Assembly (NCBI GenBank): GCA_944350425.1 | Contig: CALVOX010000002.1 | Coordinates: 95,922 to 159,921, forward strand | Direction of reading: 5' to 3' | From: an uncultured Bacilli bacterium | GTDB taxonomy: Bacteria > Bacillota_I > Bacilli_A > RFN20 > CAG-826 | Length of the DNA stretch: 64,000 nucleotides | Part shown: positions 39,101-48,112 of the stretch, one piece after another | How positions within the stretch are numbered: the first letter of the stretch is position 1 | How the letters are laid out: each line of letters opens with the position of its first letter | Made by a program: the position numbers and the translations under genes | Notes under the pieces: generated by a model | Databases searched by the model: none | The model's input: the letters and a program-made list of their open reading frames with translations, nothing else | What the model was told of the DNA's origin: nothing

Positions 39101-40687
39101 TTCTTCTATTTTTGGACAATCTTTTACCATTTCATCAGTAATATTTGTCTTTTCTTGAATTAACTTTGGAATTGACATTCCAGGATTAATCAACATATCA
39201 AAACGGTCAATTACCATTCCACCTTTAACCTTAAAAGCGCCGATTTCCGTTAAACGGTCAAACTCGATAGATAAACCTGTTGTTTCACAGTCTACTACTA
39301 CATAAGTAGCATCTTTTAATTCTCTATTGCAAGGATTTAAAGCAGCACATAAATAATCTTCAATTAAATATAATTCTGAACCATAAAGCATCTTAATCTT
39401 ATATTTTTTTGCTGCTTGTTGAGCTTCTGGGAACGATTGAACTACTCCATGGTCGGTAACTGCGATTGCTTTCATACCCATATGAGAAGCTAATTCGCAA
39501 TAAGAATCCATTGAGGCAATTGAATCCATTTCTGAGAATTTTGTATGAAGATGGAGTTCGACTCTTTTTTCCTCTTCTTCATCATCTCTTAAAGCATCTT
39601 TTGGCAAAATTTCATAACTATGAACAATAATATTAGGATCATTTGGGTTAAATTTAGCATTAACTTTCCCGTTAATTTTTATATTAATTCCATCAACAAT
39701 TACATTAATATCTTCATCTTCGCTTTTTGGATAATAATTACAATAAATAGCTCCATTTTCTTGGAACACGCCGAAACGAAGATAGGTTCTTCCCCTTACT
39801 TCTTTCTCTTCTCTTTCAAAAACTTTACCAGTGAAAGTCACTGCATCGGAATTAGCATCTATTTGCGAAATTAGAGTATCTTTATAATTAGATGTTTTTT
39901 TATATAAACCATCATAATATTTTTTTCTTTCTACACCTTCTTTATATTCTTTCTCTTCTTTTTGAATCTTTTGTTCAGCTTGTTTTACTACTTCTTTAAA
40001 CTTTTCTTTTTCAGCTTCTAGAAGAGATTTTTTTGGACTCTCTTTTGTTGCTTCTACTATAGGCGTAACCGGAGCATCAGCAAAAACATCTTCAACTTCT
40101 TGTTTTAGATTTTTAAAAGAATCAATATCTTTAGAACATTCTGCTGCTTTAATCTTATCTTCTTTGTTTTGAGTAATTTCTTGTACTTCAATAAGCTTTG
40201 ATTCTTGATACCTTGAAGTAATTTCTTCATCATCTAGTTCCTCGCTATAAGATGTTTCAAGACTTTTGTTTAGACACACGAATTTAAAATATTTAAGTAA
40301 GTCATCTTTAATGGAATTAAACAAATCTAAATCTTCTTTTGATTTAAAAGTAAGTTCAATCTTACCATTAACTACGATTTTATAATCTAAAGTATCAAAT
40401 AAAGTATTGTAGATAAAATCATCGATAAAAGATTTTATCGATGATAAATCATATTTCTTCTTATAAGTAAAATTAAATTCATAATCGTAAGTTGTAATAT
40501 AACTTAAATGATCTAAAAAGTCACAAAGAAGCTTATATGTAAAAGGTGTATCTTTGATAACTGAATATAGATATAAAGGTTTAGTAATATGATAAGGAGA
40601 TTTAGAAATGCAAATAAAATCCATATCGTAAATCGATGTATTTACGATATTAATGCTATTTAAAAATCTAACCATCTTATCCTTCAT
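36167..40687 (-). CDS. polC: DNA polymerase III alpha subunit, PolC type
   Basis: The protein has 1506 residues. This is the replicative polymerase of low-GC Firmicutes and Mollicutes. In order it has an N-terminal domain, an OB fold near 275-360, the PHP domain (VELHLHTKFSEMDSIASMDS, then AVTDHGVVQSFPEA), the inserted 3'-5' exonuclease (VVVDCETTGLSIEFDRLTEI, then VTHNGEFDYSMI) within the PHP domain, and the polymerase core (EKVPDIDLNFPADFQ). A Cys cluster CPKCKH and CPECGEI lies in the zinc-finger position. GAGGG lies 6 bp before the ATG. It is the last protein gene of the rpsB-to-polC series, as in Bacillus, but proS is missing from its usual place before it. Confidence 0.97.
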   Translation of the reverse strand: MKDKMVRFLNSINIVNTSIYDMDFICISKSPYHITKPLYLYSVIKDTPFTYKLLCDFLDHLSYITTYDYEFNFTYKKKYDLSSIKSFIDDFIYNTLFDTLDYKIVVNGKIELTFKSKEDLDLFNSIKDDLLKYFKFVCLNKSLETSYSEELDDEEITSRYQESKLIEVQEITQNKEDKIKAAECSKDIDSFKNLKQEVEDVFADAPVTPIVEATKESPKKSLLEAEKEKFKEVVKQAEQKIQKEEKEYKEGVERKKYYDGLYKKTSNYKDTLISQIDANSDAVTFTGKVFEREEKEVRGRTYLRFGVFQENGAIYCNYYPKSEDEDINVIVDGINIKINGKVNAKFNPNDPNIIVHSYEILPKDALRDDEEEEKRVELHLHTKFSEMDSIASMDSYCELASHMGMKAIAVTDHGVVQSFPEAQQAAKKYKIKMLYGSELYLIEDYLCAALNPCNRELKDATYVVVDCETTGLSIEFDRLTEIGAFKVKGGMVIDRFDMLINPGMSIPKLIQEKTNITDEMVKDCPKIEEVLPEFLKFVGDSILVTHNGEFDYSMINEAYKRIHGEDIILPVIDTLAISRYIYPDKRKHSLGALCSRLDVDYDKDSAHRADYDASVLASCWNILKGYLEEKKEHLLHSDLVHLPYEKEALKSMHGYHTCVICKDRAALKNLYKIISVSHCEYVGTVPLVPRSLLNQYRDSFFIGSACFNGEVFYNCVFRNSKKLTESISYYDYIEIQPLENYMFLVNDRQIPDVETLKKYLRLIINEAKRQNKMICATGDCHYVNKEQKIYRDILINNQAVGGGLHPLFRRNGAQAPDQHFLSTREMLEAFDWYEDKEEVRKWVIYNTNYIADQCSEIIPIDDKLYTPEIDNCEQMLTDMCYEKAHREYGDKLPSLIEDRLKRELDGIINHGYSVTYYIAHELVRLTNEAGYIVGSRGSVGSSFAAYCAGITEVNPLPPHYRCPKCKHVEFHDMSDGCTSGYDLPLKKCPECGEIMIQDGQNIPFETFLGFKAEKVPDIDLNFPADFQSKAHLFTKTLLGEDNVFRAGTISTAKLKTAIGYVREYFKNQGIDPNTIKRPLINAMAFGCTSVKRTTGQHPGGIVVVPRKYEIYDFTPVQYPANDTTAKWKTTHFDFHAIHDTILKLDMLGHVDPQALKMMCDLEGVDIHSIPMNDRKILSLFVANDALNMKHKYIKADVGTTGIPEFGTNFVKQLIREAKPKSFRDLLIISGLSHGTNVWTNNAQDLIKSGVTDLNGVIGCRDDIMSFLISKGLDNSKAFTIMETVRKGKKLSDEQIHDMESHNVPNYYIESCKKIKYLFPKGHACAYVMMAIRVGYFKVYFPLAFYATFFTLRCDQYDISTMIKGIDAVHDKIEELENRNASNDPLKKLSDKEVAILDTLTVVLEFYERGFKFETIDINKSDASNFIIDKENNALIPPFKVLDGFGENGGEQIKAAREERPFDSITDFSKRGKVPEKVVNQLRELGSFKGYNETDELSLFDDFNLFG

Positions 40688-40696
40688 ATCAACCCT

Positions 40697-42322
40697 CTAA
40701 AAGTATGTAAAAATATCTTTAAAGATAATAGCAAACATAAAGATAAAAAGTAAGGCTAATCCAATATAAGAAACAACATTTTTAATCTTAGAAGGAATAT
40801 GCCATTCATCATCATAAGGTAGATGTTCTTTTTGACTAGAAGAATCATTTTCTCCGACAACTAAATTTGTGTCTTTATTAACGCTAGCTTTATCGTCAAT
40901 AATAGTTGTTTGAATTGGTTGATTTTCCTCTAATTCTTTACTATCTTTATTCTTTTTATCATTTTTGATTTTATTTTTAGCCTTATATACAAGATTAACT
41001 CCACCTTCGATTAGCTCAACTAAAATTTGCCATCCATCAAGTCCTGGGAAAGGCAAAAGGTTAAATAAAGCAAGGTTTACCGATAAAATTCCCCATGAAT
41101 TTAAATAATAATAGAAAGGATATGTATTTAAAATTTGAGTAGATTGAGCGAAAATAGCAACTGGCCCGCCAACATTATTCCATGCTTCACCAGAATAGAA
41201 TAATTGTCCTAAAGCTTTAGCGATGGCTGTTGTTGAATCAACCCATTGCTCACCAGCGATTTGGAAAGCTTTTAAACCAACATATTCAAATTTAGCATAC
41301 ATTCCTAAACCGATTTCACTTAAACTATTTTCTTCATTTGTCTTAAAAGTAAAACTTGTTGAAACAAAATCTTCTTTATTTTGATCAAAGAAATCTAAAT
41401 TACCACTTAAATAATCTCCGCTTTCTAATGTAATAGTTTTTAAAGAACCATCACTTCCTACTAAAGGTAAATTAATTTCGATGTTTTCTTGAATAGGTGT
41501 AAAGTTACCAGCATTATCTCTAATTGTAAAATTTGAATATCCTTTTGGTAAAGGATTCGAAGTATTAATTCTTTGAACTTCAAAGATTGAGCTTATGAAA
41601 TTAGAGTAATCGGGATTTTTTAAATTCATTGAGCCTATAATAAATCCATAATTTGTTTCCTCATCATTAACTGTCATATTATAAGTATCGACAATATAAG
41701 GAATATCTATACTGATTGTAGTTTCTCTATTACTTAAATCAATATAAGTATAATCAAATCTTAAATAATAAACATTGAAAACAGATTGATTAGAAATGAA
41801 AGAAAGTTCCTCGTCGCTTAACTCACTTCCAGCAGAATTTTTAAAGTTTTCTTTAAATGTTACTTCATTCGTAATTGTAGCTACATTAATATTTGGTGTT
41901 GATGTAAGCTGAGGGAAAGAAACTGCAGAAATAAAGAAAATTATATAAGCTAAGATGAAATTCATGATAATTCCAGCAGCAAAAATAATTAATCTTTTCC
42001 ATCTAGAAACACCTTGAAGAGATCTTTTTCTTGAAATATTAAATGTTTCCTCGCTCTTATCTTTTTCTTTACTATCTTCTTGAGCATCTTCGCCATACAT
42101 CGATACATATCCACCAAGAGGAATAATTCCAATAGTAAATCTTGTTTCGCCTTTTTTTCTTTTAAATTTAGCAATTTTTGGGCCAAATCCAATTGAAAAA
42201 GTATCACAATAAACATTGCAGGATTTAGCAGCAACAAAGTGACCAAGCTCATGAATTGTAATTAAAACTCCAAGCGCTATAAAAAACAAAATAATCGACA
42301 AGATAGTCATTAAAATATCCAT
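40697..42322 (-). CDS. rseP: Site-2 protease RseP/RasP family (long form)
   Basis: The protein has 541 residues. This intramembrane zinc protease has HELGH (H24, E25, H28) in the first helix and the third metal ligand in FPGLDGWQI near the C-terminus. It cleaves membrane-bound regulators or signal-peptide remnants. It is about 120 residues longer than Bacillus RasP: the extracellular loop between helices (about 150-340) is expanded and has no PDZ core I can recognise, and a charged stretch (about 455-515) is followed by an extra final helix. It overlaps the frame end of dxr closely, in the usual gene order. Confidence 0.9.
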   Translation of the reverse strand: MDILMTILSIILFFIALGVLITIHELGHFVAAKSCNVYCDTFSIGFGPKIAKFKRKKGETRFTIGIIPLGGYVSMYGEDAQEDSKEKDKSEETFNISRKRSLQGVSRWKRLIIFAAGIIMNFILAYIIFFISAVSFPQLTSTPNINVATITNEVTFKENFKNSAGSELSDEELSFISNQSVFNVYYLRFDYTYIDLSNRETTISIDIPYIVDTYNMTVNDEETNYGFIIGSMNLKNPDYSNFISSIFEVQRINTSNPLPKGYSNFTIRDNAGNFTPIQENIEINLPLVGSDGSLKTITLESGDYLSGNLDFFDQNKEDFVSTSFTFKTNEENSLSEIGLGMYAKFEYVGLKAFQIAGEQWVDSTTAIAKALGQLFYSGEAWNNVGGPVAIFAQSTQILNTYPFYYYLNSWGILSVNLALFNLLPFPGLDGWQILVELIEGGVNLVYKAKNKIKNDKKNKDSKELEENQPIQTTIIDDKASVNKDTNLVVGENDSSSQKEHLPYDDEWHIPSKIKNVVSYIGLALLFIFMFAIIFKDIFTYF

Positions 42323-43497
42323 TAATTAAACTCCTTACGTAGAATAATTTCTTCTACTTTATCTCTAATTTGCTTATCTAAAACAAATAAATTTTCTTCA
42401 TTTAATTCTAAATTTAATATATTAGATAATTCATAAAAAGTTTTGTCTATAACCTTTTTAATATCTAAATAAGAGATTACGCCTTCTTTAAAATACTTAT
42501 AGCAAATTTCATCAGCGTCATTCAATATTAAACCAGAAAGGCCCTTATGTCCAATAACATAATAACCATAATCGATTAAAGGGAACTTTTCTTTATCAAC
42601 TGGATAAAATTTATATTTATCAAAAGTATTGATTTCTGTATCAGGGAATTCATGTTTTTCATCAAGTTTAAATAGGTTTAAAGCATCTTTAATTTGAATT
42701 CTCATATCTGGTTTCCCAACAGAAAGTTTATAAGTACCATCTTTTAAACAAATAAAAGAGTGAACATAAGAATTTCGATCAATCAAAACTCTAATTTTAC
42801 TAGGATCGACACCAAAAATATAATATGCCTCTATTATTTCGAAAGCTTTATTCATTAATGTTGAAGAATCAATTGTAATTTTGCTCCCCATTGAGTATGT
42901 TGGATGTTTTAAGGCGTCCAAATAGGTAATACCTTTAAAATCTTCTTTTTTATAATTAAAAAATGGTCCCCCCGAACAAGTTAGACAAATATAATTTAAA
43001 TCTTCTTTTTTTACATTATGTAAGCACTTAGTTATAGCAGCATGTTCGCTATCAATTGGATAAATTAACTTCTTATCTCCAATTATTTTTTTAATATATT
43101 CTCCGCCTATAACTAAACTTTCTTTGTTAGCTAAAAGAAGTATTTTATTATTTTTAACAGTCCATAAAGATGGCATCAAACCACTAAAACCAACTAAAGC
43201 GTTTAATATAACATCAACGTCATCTTTAATTTCTTCAAGCATGTTTGAGATATTATTTTCGCCATGAAAGAAAATAATATTTTTATATTTTTCTTTCAAA
43301 TACAAATAATGTTCTTCTTCTAAAATAAAAACATATTTTACATCAAAATAAGGTAAAATATGATTTTCTAAAAAAGAGACATTATGTCCAATTGAAACAC
43401 CAACGAGGTTATATTTAGTTAAGAAAGAAGGCAAAATCTCAAGAGTTTGGTTTCCTATACTTCCGCTTGCACCAAGAATAAAAAGATTCTTTTTCAT
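42322..43497 (-). CDS. dxr: 1-deoxy-D-xylulose 5-phosphate reductoisomerase
   Basis: The protein has 391 residues. It performs the second step of the MEP isoprenoid pathway, using NADPH and a divalent metal. The NADPH-binding loop is LGASGSIGNQTLEI. Other landmarks are LLANKESLVIGGEYI, YPIDSEHAAI and TCSGGPFF, where the G-GPF stretch is part of the active site, and a C-terminal helical domain. I choose the ATG at 43497; the frame is open to a TTG at 43530, but that would overlap cdsA and add residues before the Rossmann strand. No ribosome site is seen, so coupling to cdsA, 10 bp upstream, is likely. Confidence 0.94.
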   Translation of the reverse strand: MKKNLFILGASGSIGNQTLEILPSFLTKYNLVGVSIGHNVSFLENHILPYFDVKYVFILEEEHYLYLKEKYKNIIFFHGENNISNMLEEIKDDVDVILNALVGFSGLMPSLWTVKNNKILLLANKESLVIGGEYIKKIIGDKKLIYPIDSEHAAITKCLHNVKKEDLNYICLTCSGGPFFNYKKEDFKGITYLDALKHPTYSMGSKITIDSSTLMNKAFEIIEAYYIFGVDPSKIRVLIDRNSYVHSFICLKDGTYKLSVGKPDMRIQIKDALNLFKLDEKHEFPDTEINTFDKYKFYPVDKEKFPLIDYGYYVIGHKGLSGLILNDADEICYKYFKEGVISYLDIKKVIDKTFYELSNILNLELNEENLFVLDKQIRDKVEEIILRKEFN

Positions 43498-43507
43498 AAA
43501 GTTTATA

Positions 43508-44590
43508 TTAAATAAATTTAGTCCAATCAAAACTCATTCCAAAAACAAGTAATCCAGTTACGATTGAACAAAAAATAATTGAATCAAAACGATCTAAAAT
43601 TCCACCATGTGATTTGAGAATTGTTCCAAAATCTTTAATATTAAATTCTCTTTTAACCTTTGAGAAGAATAAATCTCCAAAAGTTCCAACAAATGGCAAA
43701 ATAAGGAAAAGTATTAAAATATTCCACCAATGTTCAATATCTAAAACGCCATCTAAAATTGGATAACCAAAATTAGCCATTAACATGGCAGCAACAAAAG
43801 GAATTAAAAAACCAAAGAAAATTCCACCAACAAATCCTTCCCAAGTTTTTTTAGGCGAAATAGTTGGGCACATCTTATGTTTGCCGAATAATACTCCTAC
43901 TAAATATGCAAAAACATCGGTTAAACAAGCTGATGCAAAGACGAAAAATAAAGGCATAGCCGATAATAAATATTTGTAAAGTAATGTTTGCTCTGCATCA
44001 GGATTTATATTAAATGGTAAATATCTTAAATAAAGCATATTTTGGATTCCTAAAGATACTAGAAATAACATTGTGATGAAATAAAAAGCATCTTTAAGCG
44101 AGAATTTTTTATCAAAAACAGCTTCAATAAGGAAAAAACCTATACATATAACAAAACAACCAATATTAATATAAGGAGATTTAAAGGCTTTATTTAAATC
44201 AAAGATGAAATTTTGAATAGCCGGATCGGTCGTATATTGATAAATGCTTACGAACAAATCAATGAAGAAATTCAAAAAGATCAAAAGGAACATCATTAAA
44301 TAAGAAAACAAATAAATGATTGACCTATAAGGATGCTCAATTGATTGTGGAGCTTTTGCAATTTCGTGAGTAGTAATTAAGGATAATAATAAGGTGAGAG
44401 CAAACAAAAAATAATCACCTAATAAAATACAAGGCAATATTAAAACTACAATACAAACTGCAATAATGATTCGAGAAACTAAATTGTTTTTAGTTTCTTT
44501 ACTTAATTCATTAACTCGTAGTTCTCTTCTTAAATCTTGTTCAAGTTTTGAATGATTCTCTTCTTTAGACTCAACTTCTTTCTTATTCAT
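43508..44590 (-). CDS. cdsA: Phosphatidate cytidylyltransferase
   Basis: The protein has 360 residues. This integral membrane enzyme makes CDP-diacylglycerol from CTP and phosphatidate for phospholipid synthesis. The family signature is at the C-terminus: SKVKREFNIKDFGTILKSHG, then GILDRFDS. About eight hydrophobic helices are seen. The first 30 residues are charged and look like an added cytoplasmic tail. It lies 2 bp after frr. In Bacillus, uppS stands between frr and cdsA; it is absent here. Confidence 0.94.
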   Translation of the reverse strand: MNKKEVESKEENHSKLEQDLRRELRVNELSKETKNNLVSRIIIAVCIVVLILPCILLGDYFLFALTLLLSLITTHEIAKAPQSIEHPYRSIIYLFSYLMMFLLIFLNFFIDLFVSIYQYTTDPAIQNFIFDLNKAFKSPYINIGCFVICIGFFLIEAVFDKKFSLKDAFYFITMLFLVSLGIQNMLYLRYLPFNINPDAEQTLLYKYLLSAMPLFFVFASACLTDVFAYLVGVLFGKHKMCPTISPKKTWEGFVGGIFFGFLIPFVAAMLMANFGYPILDGVLDIEHWWNILILFLILPFVGTFGDLFFSKVKREFNIKDFGTILKSHGGILDRFDSIIFCSIVTGLLVFGMSFDWTKFI

Positions 44591-44592
44591 AA

Positions 44593-45138
44593 TTAAAGAG
44601 TCATGATTTCTTCAGTTTTTGTTTTTAAAGCAGCATCTACTTTTTTGCAATATTCATCAGTAACTTTTTGAATGTCTTCTTCAGCTTTTTTTGAAGTATC
44701 TTCTGTATATGAATCGTCTTTCTTTATTTTATCGATAAAGTCTCTTCTAACGTTTCTTACAGCAACTTTTGCTTCTTCGCAATAAACTTTAGCTTTTTTA
44801 GTTAATTCTTTTCTTCTATCTTCAGTTAAAGCAGGCATATTTAATCTAATTTGTTTGCCATCAACAATTGGATTGATTCCAATATCAGAAGCATTAATTG
44901 CAGCAACAATTGATTTAATATCGCCTTGATCATAAGGGGTAATTAATAATTGTTTTGGTTCAGGAACCTTAATAGCAGCAATTTGAGAAACTGGTGTTGG
45001 TTCACCATAATAATCAACTTTTAAATTATTTAATAAACTAGCATTTGCTCTACCAGTTCTTAAAGTATTTAAAGAATCGGTTAATGATGTGAGACATTTT
45101 TCCATTTTTTCTTTGCATTGATTTGTTAATTCAGACAT
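44593..45138 (-). CDS. frr: Ribosome recycling factor
   Basis: The protein has 181 residues, the normal length. With EF-G it splits the post-termination ribosome. Landmarks are LNTLRTGRANASLL, VDYYGEPTPVSQIAAI, RLNMPALTEDRRKELTK and AKVAVRNVRRD. AAAGGAGAG precedes the ATG by 6 bp. It follows pyrH by 12 bp in the standard order. Confidence 0.97.
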   Translation of the reverse strand: MSELTNQCKEKMEKCLTSLTDSLNTLRTGRANASLLNNLKVDYYGEPTPVSQIAAIKVPEPKQLLITPYDQGDIKSIVAAINASDIGINPIVDGKQIRLNMPALTEDRRKELTKKAKVYCEEAKVAVRNVRRDFIDKIKKDDSYTEDTSKKAEEDIQKVTDEYCKKVDAALKTKTEEIMTL

Positions 45139-45150
45139 AAAACTCTCCTT

Positions 45151-45882
45151 TTATTTTGAAATAATTGATCCAATAGAATCATCTCCATCGATAACTTTAT
45201 AAAAATTATCGAAATTATCCATTGAGAAGACTCTAGTTACAATATTTTTATCTAATAATAACTCTGCAGCTTGCTTATCCATAACTTTTAAGTCAGAATC
45301 TAAGACTTCCTTATAAGTTAATTTATGAAGGAATTTAGCATCCGAACATTTATTAGGATCTTTATCATAAACTCCGTCAACACCGTTTTTTGCTGCTAGA
45401 ATTAATTCTGCATCCATTTCTAAAGCTCTAGTTGAAGCTGCTGTATCAGTCGTATGTTTAACTTTACCTATACCACCAGCAAGTAAAACCACTTTCCCCT
45501 CTTCATAAGCTTTTTTTGCTTCGCTTATGTTATATCCTTTTGCAACTTTTTCAATTGCTAGAGCGCTAAAAAGTTCGTTTGGAACATTGTTTTGTTTTAA
45601 TAAATCGGCGATGCATTTACAGTTAATAACTGTTCCAACCATTCCAAGATAATCACCATCTTCCTCTTTTAGACCAACTTCGCTAGCAATTCTTCCTCTA
45701 AAAATATTTCCAGCTCCAACAATAACTCCAACCTTAATTCCGTTAGCATTAAGTGTTTTTAATAAAGTAACTATATTATCGAGCTTATCTTTAGAAAAAA
45801 TAAGATGAGAGGTATTATCAAGCAAGGCTTCACCAGATAATTTAATAATAACTCTTGTATATTTTTTATTTAATTCAGTCAT
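45151..45882 (-). CDS. pyrH: UMP kinase
   Basis: The protein has 243 residues. It phosphorylates UMP to UDP in pyrimidine nucleotide synthesis, as a hexamer of the amino-acid-kinase fold. Landmarks are VIIKLSGEALLDN, GVIVGAGNIFRGR, LLAGGIGKVKHTTDTAASTR and ILAAKNGVDGVYDKDP. I choose the ATG at 45882; the frame runs open to 45945, but that start would lie above the promoter. A TATAAT box ends 6 bp before the ATG with no ribosome site, so the mRNA is probably leaderless. Confidence 0.95.
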   Translation of the reverse strand: MTELNKKYTRVIIKLSGEALLDNTSHLIFSKDKLDNIVTLLKTLNANGIKVGVIVGAGNIFRGRIASEVGLKEEDGDYLGMVGTVINCKCIADLLKQNNVPNELFSALAIEKVAKGYNISEAKKAYEEGKVVLLAGGIGKVKHTTDTAASTRALEMDAELILAAKNGVDGVYDKDPNKCSDAKFLHKLTYKEVLDSDLKVMDKQAAELLLDKNIVTRVFSMDNFDNFYKVIDGDDSIGSIISK

Positions 45883-45888
45883 GCGTTT

Positions 45889-45894
45889 ATTATA
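45889..45894 (-). promoter_or_regulatory. -10 box of pyrH (leaderless start)
   Basis: TATAAT on the minus strand is followed by AAACGC and then the ATG. Transcription would begin at or next to the start codon. No good -35 hexamer is visible at the usual distance. Confidence 0.6.
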
Positions 45895-45931
45895 GCAAAA
45901 TCTTGTAATTTTAGTATCATTAATTTTGCAA

Positions 45932-45961
45932 AAAGAAGGTCTCAATTAGAGAACCTTCTTT
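45932..45961 (-). terminator. Intrinsic terminator of rpsB-tsf
   Basis: The arms are AAAGAAGGTTCTC and GAGACCTTCTTT as read on the minus strand, with one bulge and a T-run after. It separates tsf from pyrH. Confidence 0.82.
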
Positions 45962-45981
45962 TATAGTAGAAATTTTAATAA

Positions 45982-46857
45982 TTATTTTCCGGAAGCTTGG
46001 GCCATAACTTCTTCTGCAAAGTTATCAACTCTTTTTTCTAAGCCTTCTCCGACTTGGTATCTGATAAAAGCAACAACTTCGTTATCGTTTTCTTTTAATA
46101 ATTGGCCGACAGTTTTTGTGTTATCAATTAAATATTCTTGATCAACTAAAGTAATTTCAGCAAATACTTTATGAACTTTACCTTCGATAATTTTTTCTAA
46201 AGCTTGAGCTGGTTTGTTCTTTAATTTTTCATCGTTTTTAACTGCTTCAGCTTGAATTTCTTTTTCTTTAGCTAAAGCTTCTGGTTCGATTTCAGCTTCT
46301 GTGATATATTTTGGTGAATTTGCAGCGATATGAACAGCAATGTTGAAAGCTAATTCAGGATTATCTTTCTTTAAGATAACTACTGTAGTAATTTTTCCGC
46401 CCATATGAACATATGAACCCATACATTCACCATCTTTTGCTTCGATTGTTGTAAATCTTCTTAATGATAATTTTTCGCCAAGTTTTAAACCTGCATCAGT
46501 AAATAAATTTTCTGTAAGTTCTTTTGCTTCTTCAAGAGTTGTGCAACCTTTTTCTAAAAGAATTGAATCAACATTTTGAACTAATTCTTTGAAAGCATCT
46601 GAATGTGCAACGAAGTCTGTTTCACAGTTAACTTCACTGATTAATGCTTTATGGCATTTTTCACAAACTTTAATTGAAGTTAAGCCTTCAGCTGCAATTC
46701 TATCAGCTTTTTTAGCTTGTTTTGCAATACCTTTTTCTCTTAACCAGTCGCAAGCTTTATCGACATCATCACCACATGCTTCTAAAGCATTTTTGCAATC
46801 CATCATACCTGCACCAGTTCTTTCTCTAAGAGCTTTAATTGCTGCAATATTTGCCAT
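45982..46857 (-). CDS. tsf: Translation elongation factor Ts
   Basis: The protein has 291 residues. It is the nucleotide exchange factor for EF-Tu. The N-terminal UBA-like domain is IAAIKALRERTGAGMMDCKN, followed by KACDWLREKGIAKQAKKADR and the core SEVNCETDFVAHSDAF. Two extra Cys residues (VCEKCHKAL) sit in the strand after the first domain. AAAGGAG precedes the ATG. It follows rpsB by 16 bp and ends at a terminator. Confidence 0.97.
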   Translation of the reverse strand: MANIAAIKALRERTGAGMMDCKNALEACGDDVDKACDWLREKGIAKQAKKADRIAAEGLTSIKVCEKCHKALISEVNCETDFVAHSDAFKELVQNVDSILLEKGCTTLEEAKELTENLFTDAGLKLGEKLSLRRFTTIEAKDGECMGSYVHMGGKITTVVILKKDNPELAFNIAVHIAANSPKYITEAEIEPEALAKEKEIQAEAVKNDEKLKNKPAQALEKIIEGKVHKVFAEITLVDQEYLIDNTKTVGQLLKENDNEVVAFIRYQVGEGLEKRVDNFAEEVMAQASGK

Positions 46858-46873
46858 TTAAATAAATCTCCTT

Positions 46874-47929
46874 TTATTTAGTTTCAGCATTTGCAGTTGT
46901 AACTGCTTCAGCTGGTTTGTTTTCTTCTTTATTTTCAACTTTTTGTTGTTTGTTTTGGAATCTTTGAGCGAATCTTGCTTTTTCTCTTTCTGCTCTTTCT
47001 CTTTGAAGTTCTTTTCTAGCGGCAAGTCTTAAAGCATTTTCTCTATCTGCTTGTCTTAACGCATCTTTCATAGTTGCATCTTCGCCATCTTCTTTAGTAT
47101 AAGCAACTTCTGGTAAACCACCTTTTGCTTCAACGATAGCATCAGCAAGAACAGAGATTAATAATTTAACGCTCTTTTGTAAATCATCATTACCTGGAAT
47201 AACATAATCAATACCATCTGGATCACAATTTGTATCACAAATTGCAAATGTAGGAATATGTAATCTCATTGCTTCTTTAATAGCAATTCTTTCTTCCATT
47301 GGGTCAACGATAACAATAGCATTTGGAACTTTTCTCATTTCTTTAATGCCTTCTAAGTTTTTAGAAAGTTTTTCTTTCTCTTTTCTTAAAATAGCAACTT
47401 CTTTCTTAGGTAAATTTTCCCAAACACCATCTGCTTCTTGTTGTTCTAATTCTTTAAGTTTTTTAATTCTTAATTGAATTGTTTTGAAGTTAGTTAATGT
47501 ACCACCTAACCATCTATTTGTAATGTAGAAGCTACCACTTCTTTCTGCTTCTTCTTTGATTAAATCTTTAGCAATTTGTTTTGTTCCAACAAGTAAAACT
47601 TTTCCACCTTCGCTAACGATTTCTTTTAATTTAGCATATGCATTAACAACAGCTTCTTTAGTTTTTGCTAAATCAATTAAATAAATACCATTTCTTGCGC
47701 AGAAGATATATTTTTTCATTTTTGGATTCCATCTTTTTGTTTGATGGCCATAATGAACACCTGCTTCGATTAAATTTTTAATAGTGATAATTGGAGCATT
47801 AGGATCGAAAACAGCTTTTTCCATTTCAGCATTATCTGCCAAAGCTTCTTCTTCCTTTGCTTCTTCAACTACACTTTCTTCTACAGCTTTTGCTGCTTCT
47901 TCTAAACTTACACTCTTTTCTTCAGACAT
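46874..47929 (-). CDS. rpsB: Ribosomal protein uS2 with long tails
   Basis: The protein has 351 residues, against about 240-260 in most bacteria. The core begins at [20 protein letters not shown] and includes [23 protein letters not shown] and [20 protein letters not shown]. Before it is an acidic tail of about 47 residues rich in Glu and Ala; after it is a charged tail of about 65 residues rich in Arg, Glu, Lys and Gln. GAGGG lies 8 bp before the ATG. A leader of about 115 bases separates it from its promoter. Confidence 0.95.
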   Translation of the reverse strand: MSEEKSVSLEEAAKAVEESVVEEAKEEEALADNAEMEKAVFDPNAPIITIKNLIEAGVHYGHQTKRWNPKMKKYIFCARNGIYLIDLAKTKEAVVNAYAKLKEIVSEGGKVLLVGTKQIAKDLIKEEAERSGSFYITNRWLGGTLTNFKTIQLRIKKLKELEQQEADGVWENLPKKEVAILRKEKEKLSKNLEGIKEMRKVPNAIVIVDPMEERIAIKEAMRLHIPTFAICDTNCDPDGIDYVIPGNDDLQKSVKLLISVLADAIVEAKGGLPEVAYTKEDGEDATMKDALRQADRENALRLAARKELQRERAEREKARFAQRFQNKQQKVENKEENKPAEAVTTANAETK

Positions 47930-48054
47930 TTTCGTCCCTCCTATTTGTTAAGCCTCCACTACTTCGAACATTAACCCTATAAAATAAATTTATAGACTAG
48001 GCGAATGAATTCATAGTGTGTGTAAAAATTAATGCTTTTAAACAAAGCCTTAAT

Positions 48055-48084
48055 ATTATACAGAAAACGAACTATAAAGTGCAA
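48055..48084 (-). promoter_or_regulatory. Promoter of rpsB-tsf
   Basis: TTGCAC, an 18-bp spacer and TATAAT on the minus strand. The predicted transcript starts near 48048, giving a leader of about 115 bases before rpsB. I see no known leader motif in it. Confidence 0.75.
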
Positions 48085-48112
48085 GGAAAAATGCGAGTAA
48101 TTTCGATAGTTT

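Noticed and set aside
46589..46861. Open frame antisense to tsf
   Set aside because: It is a shadow of the conserved tsf coding sequence.
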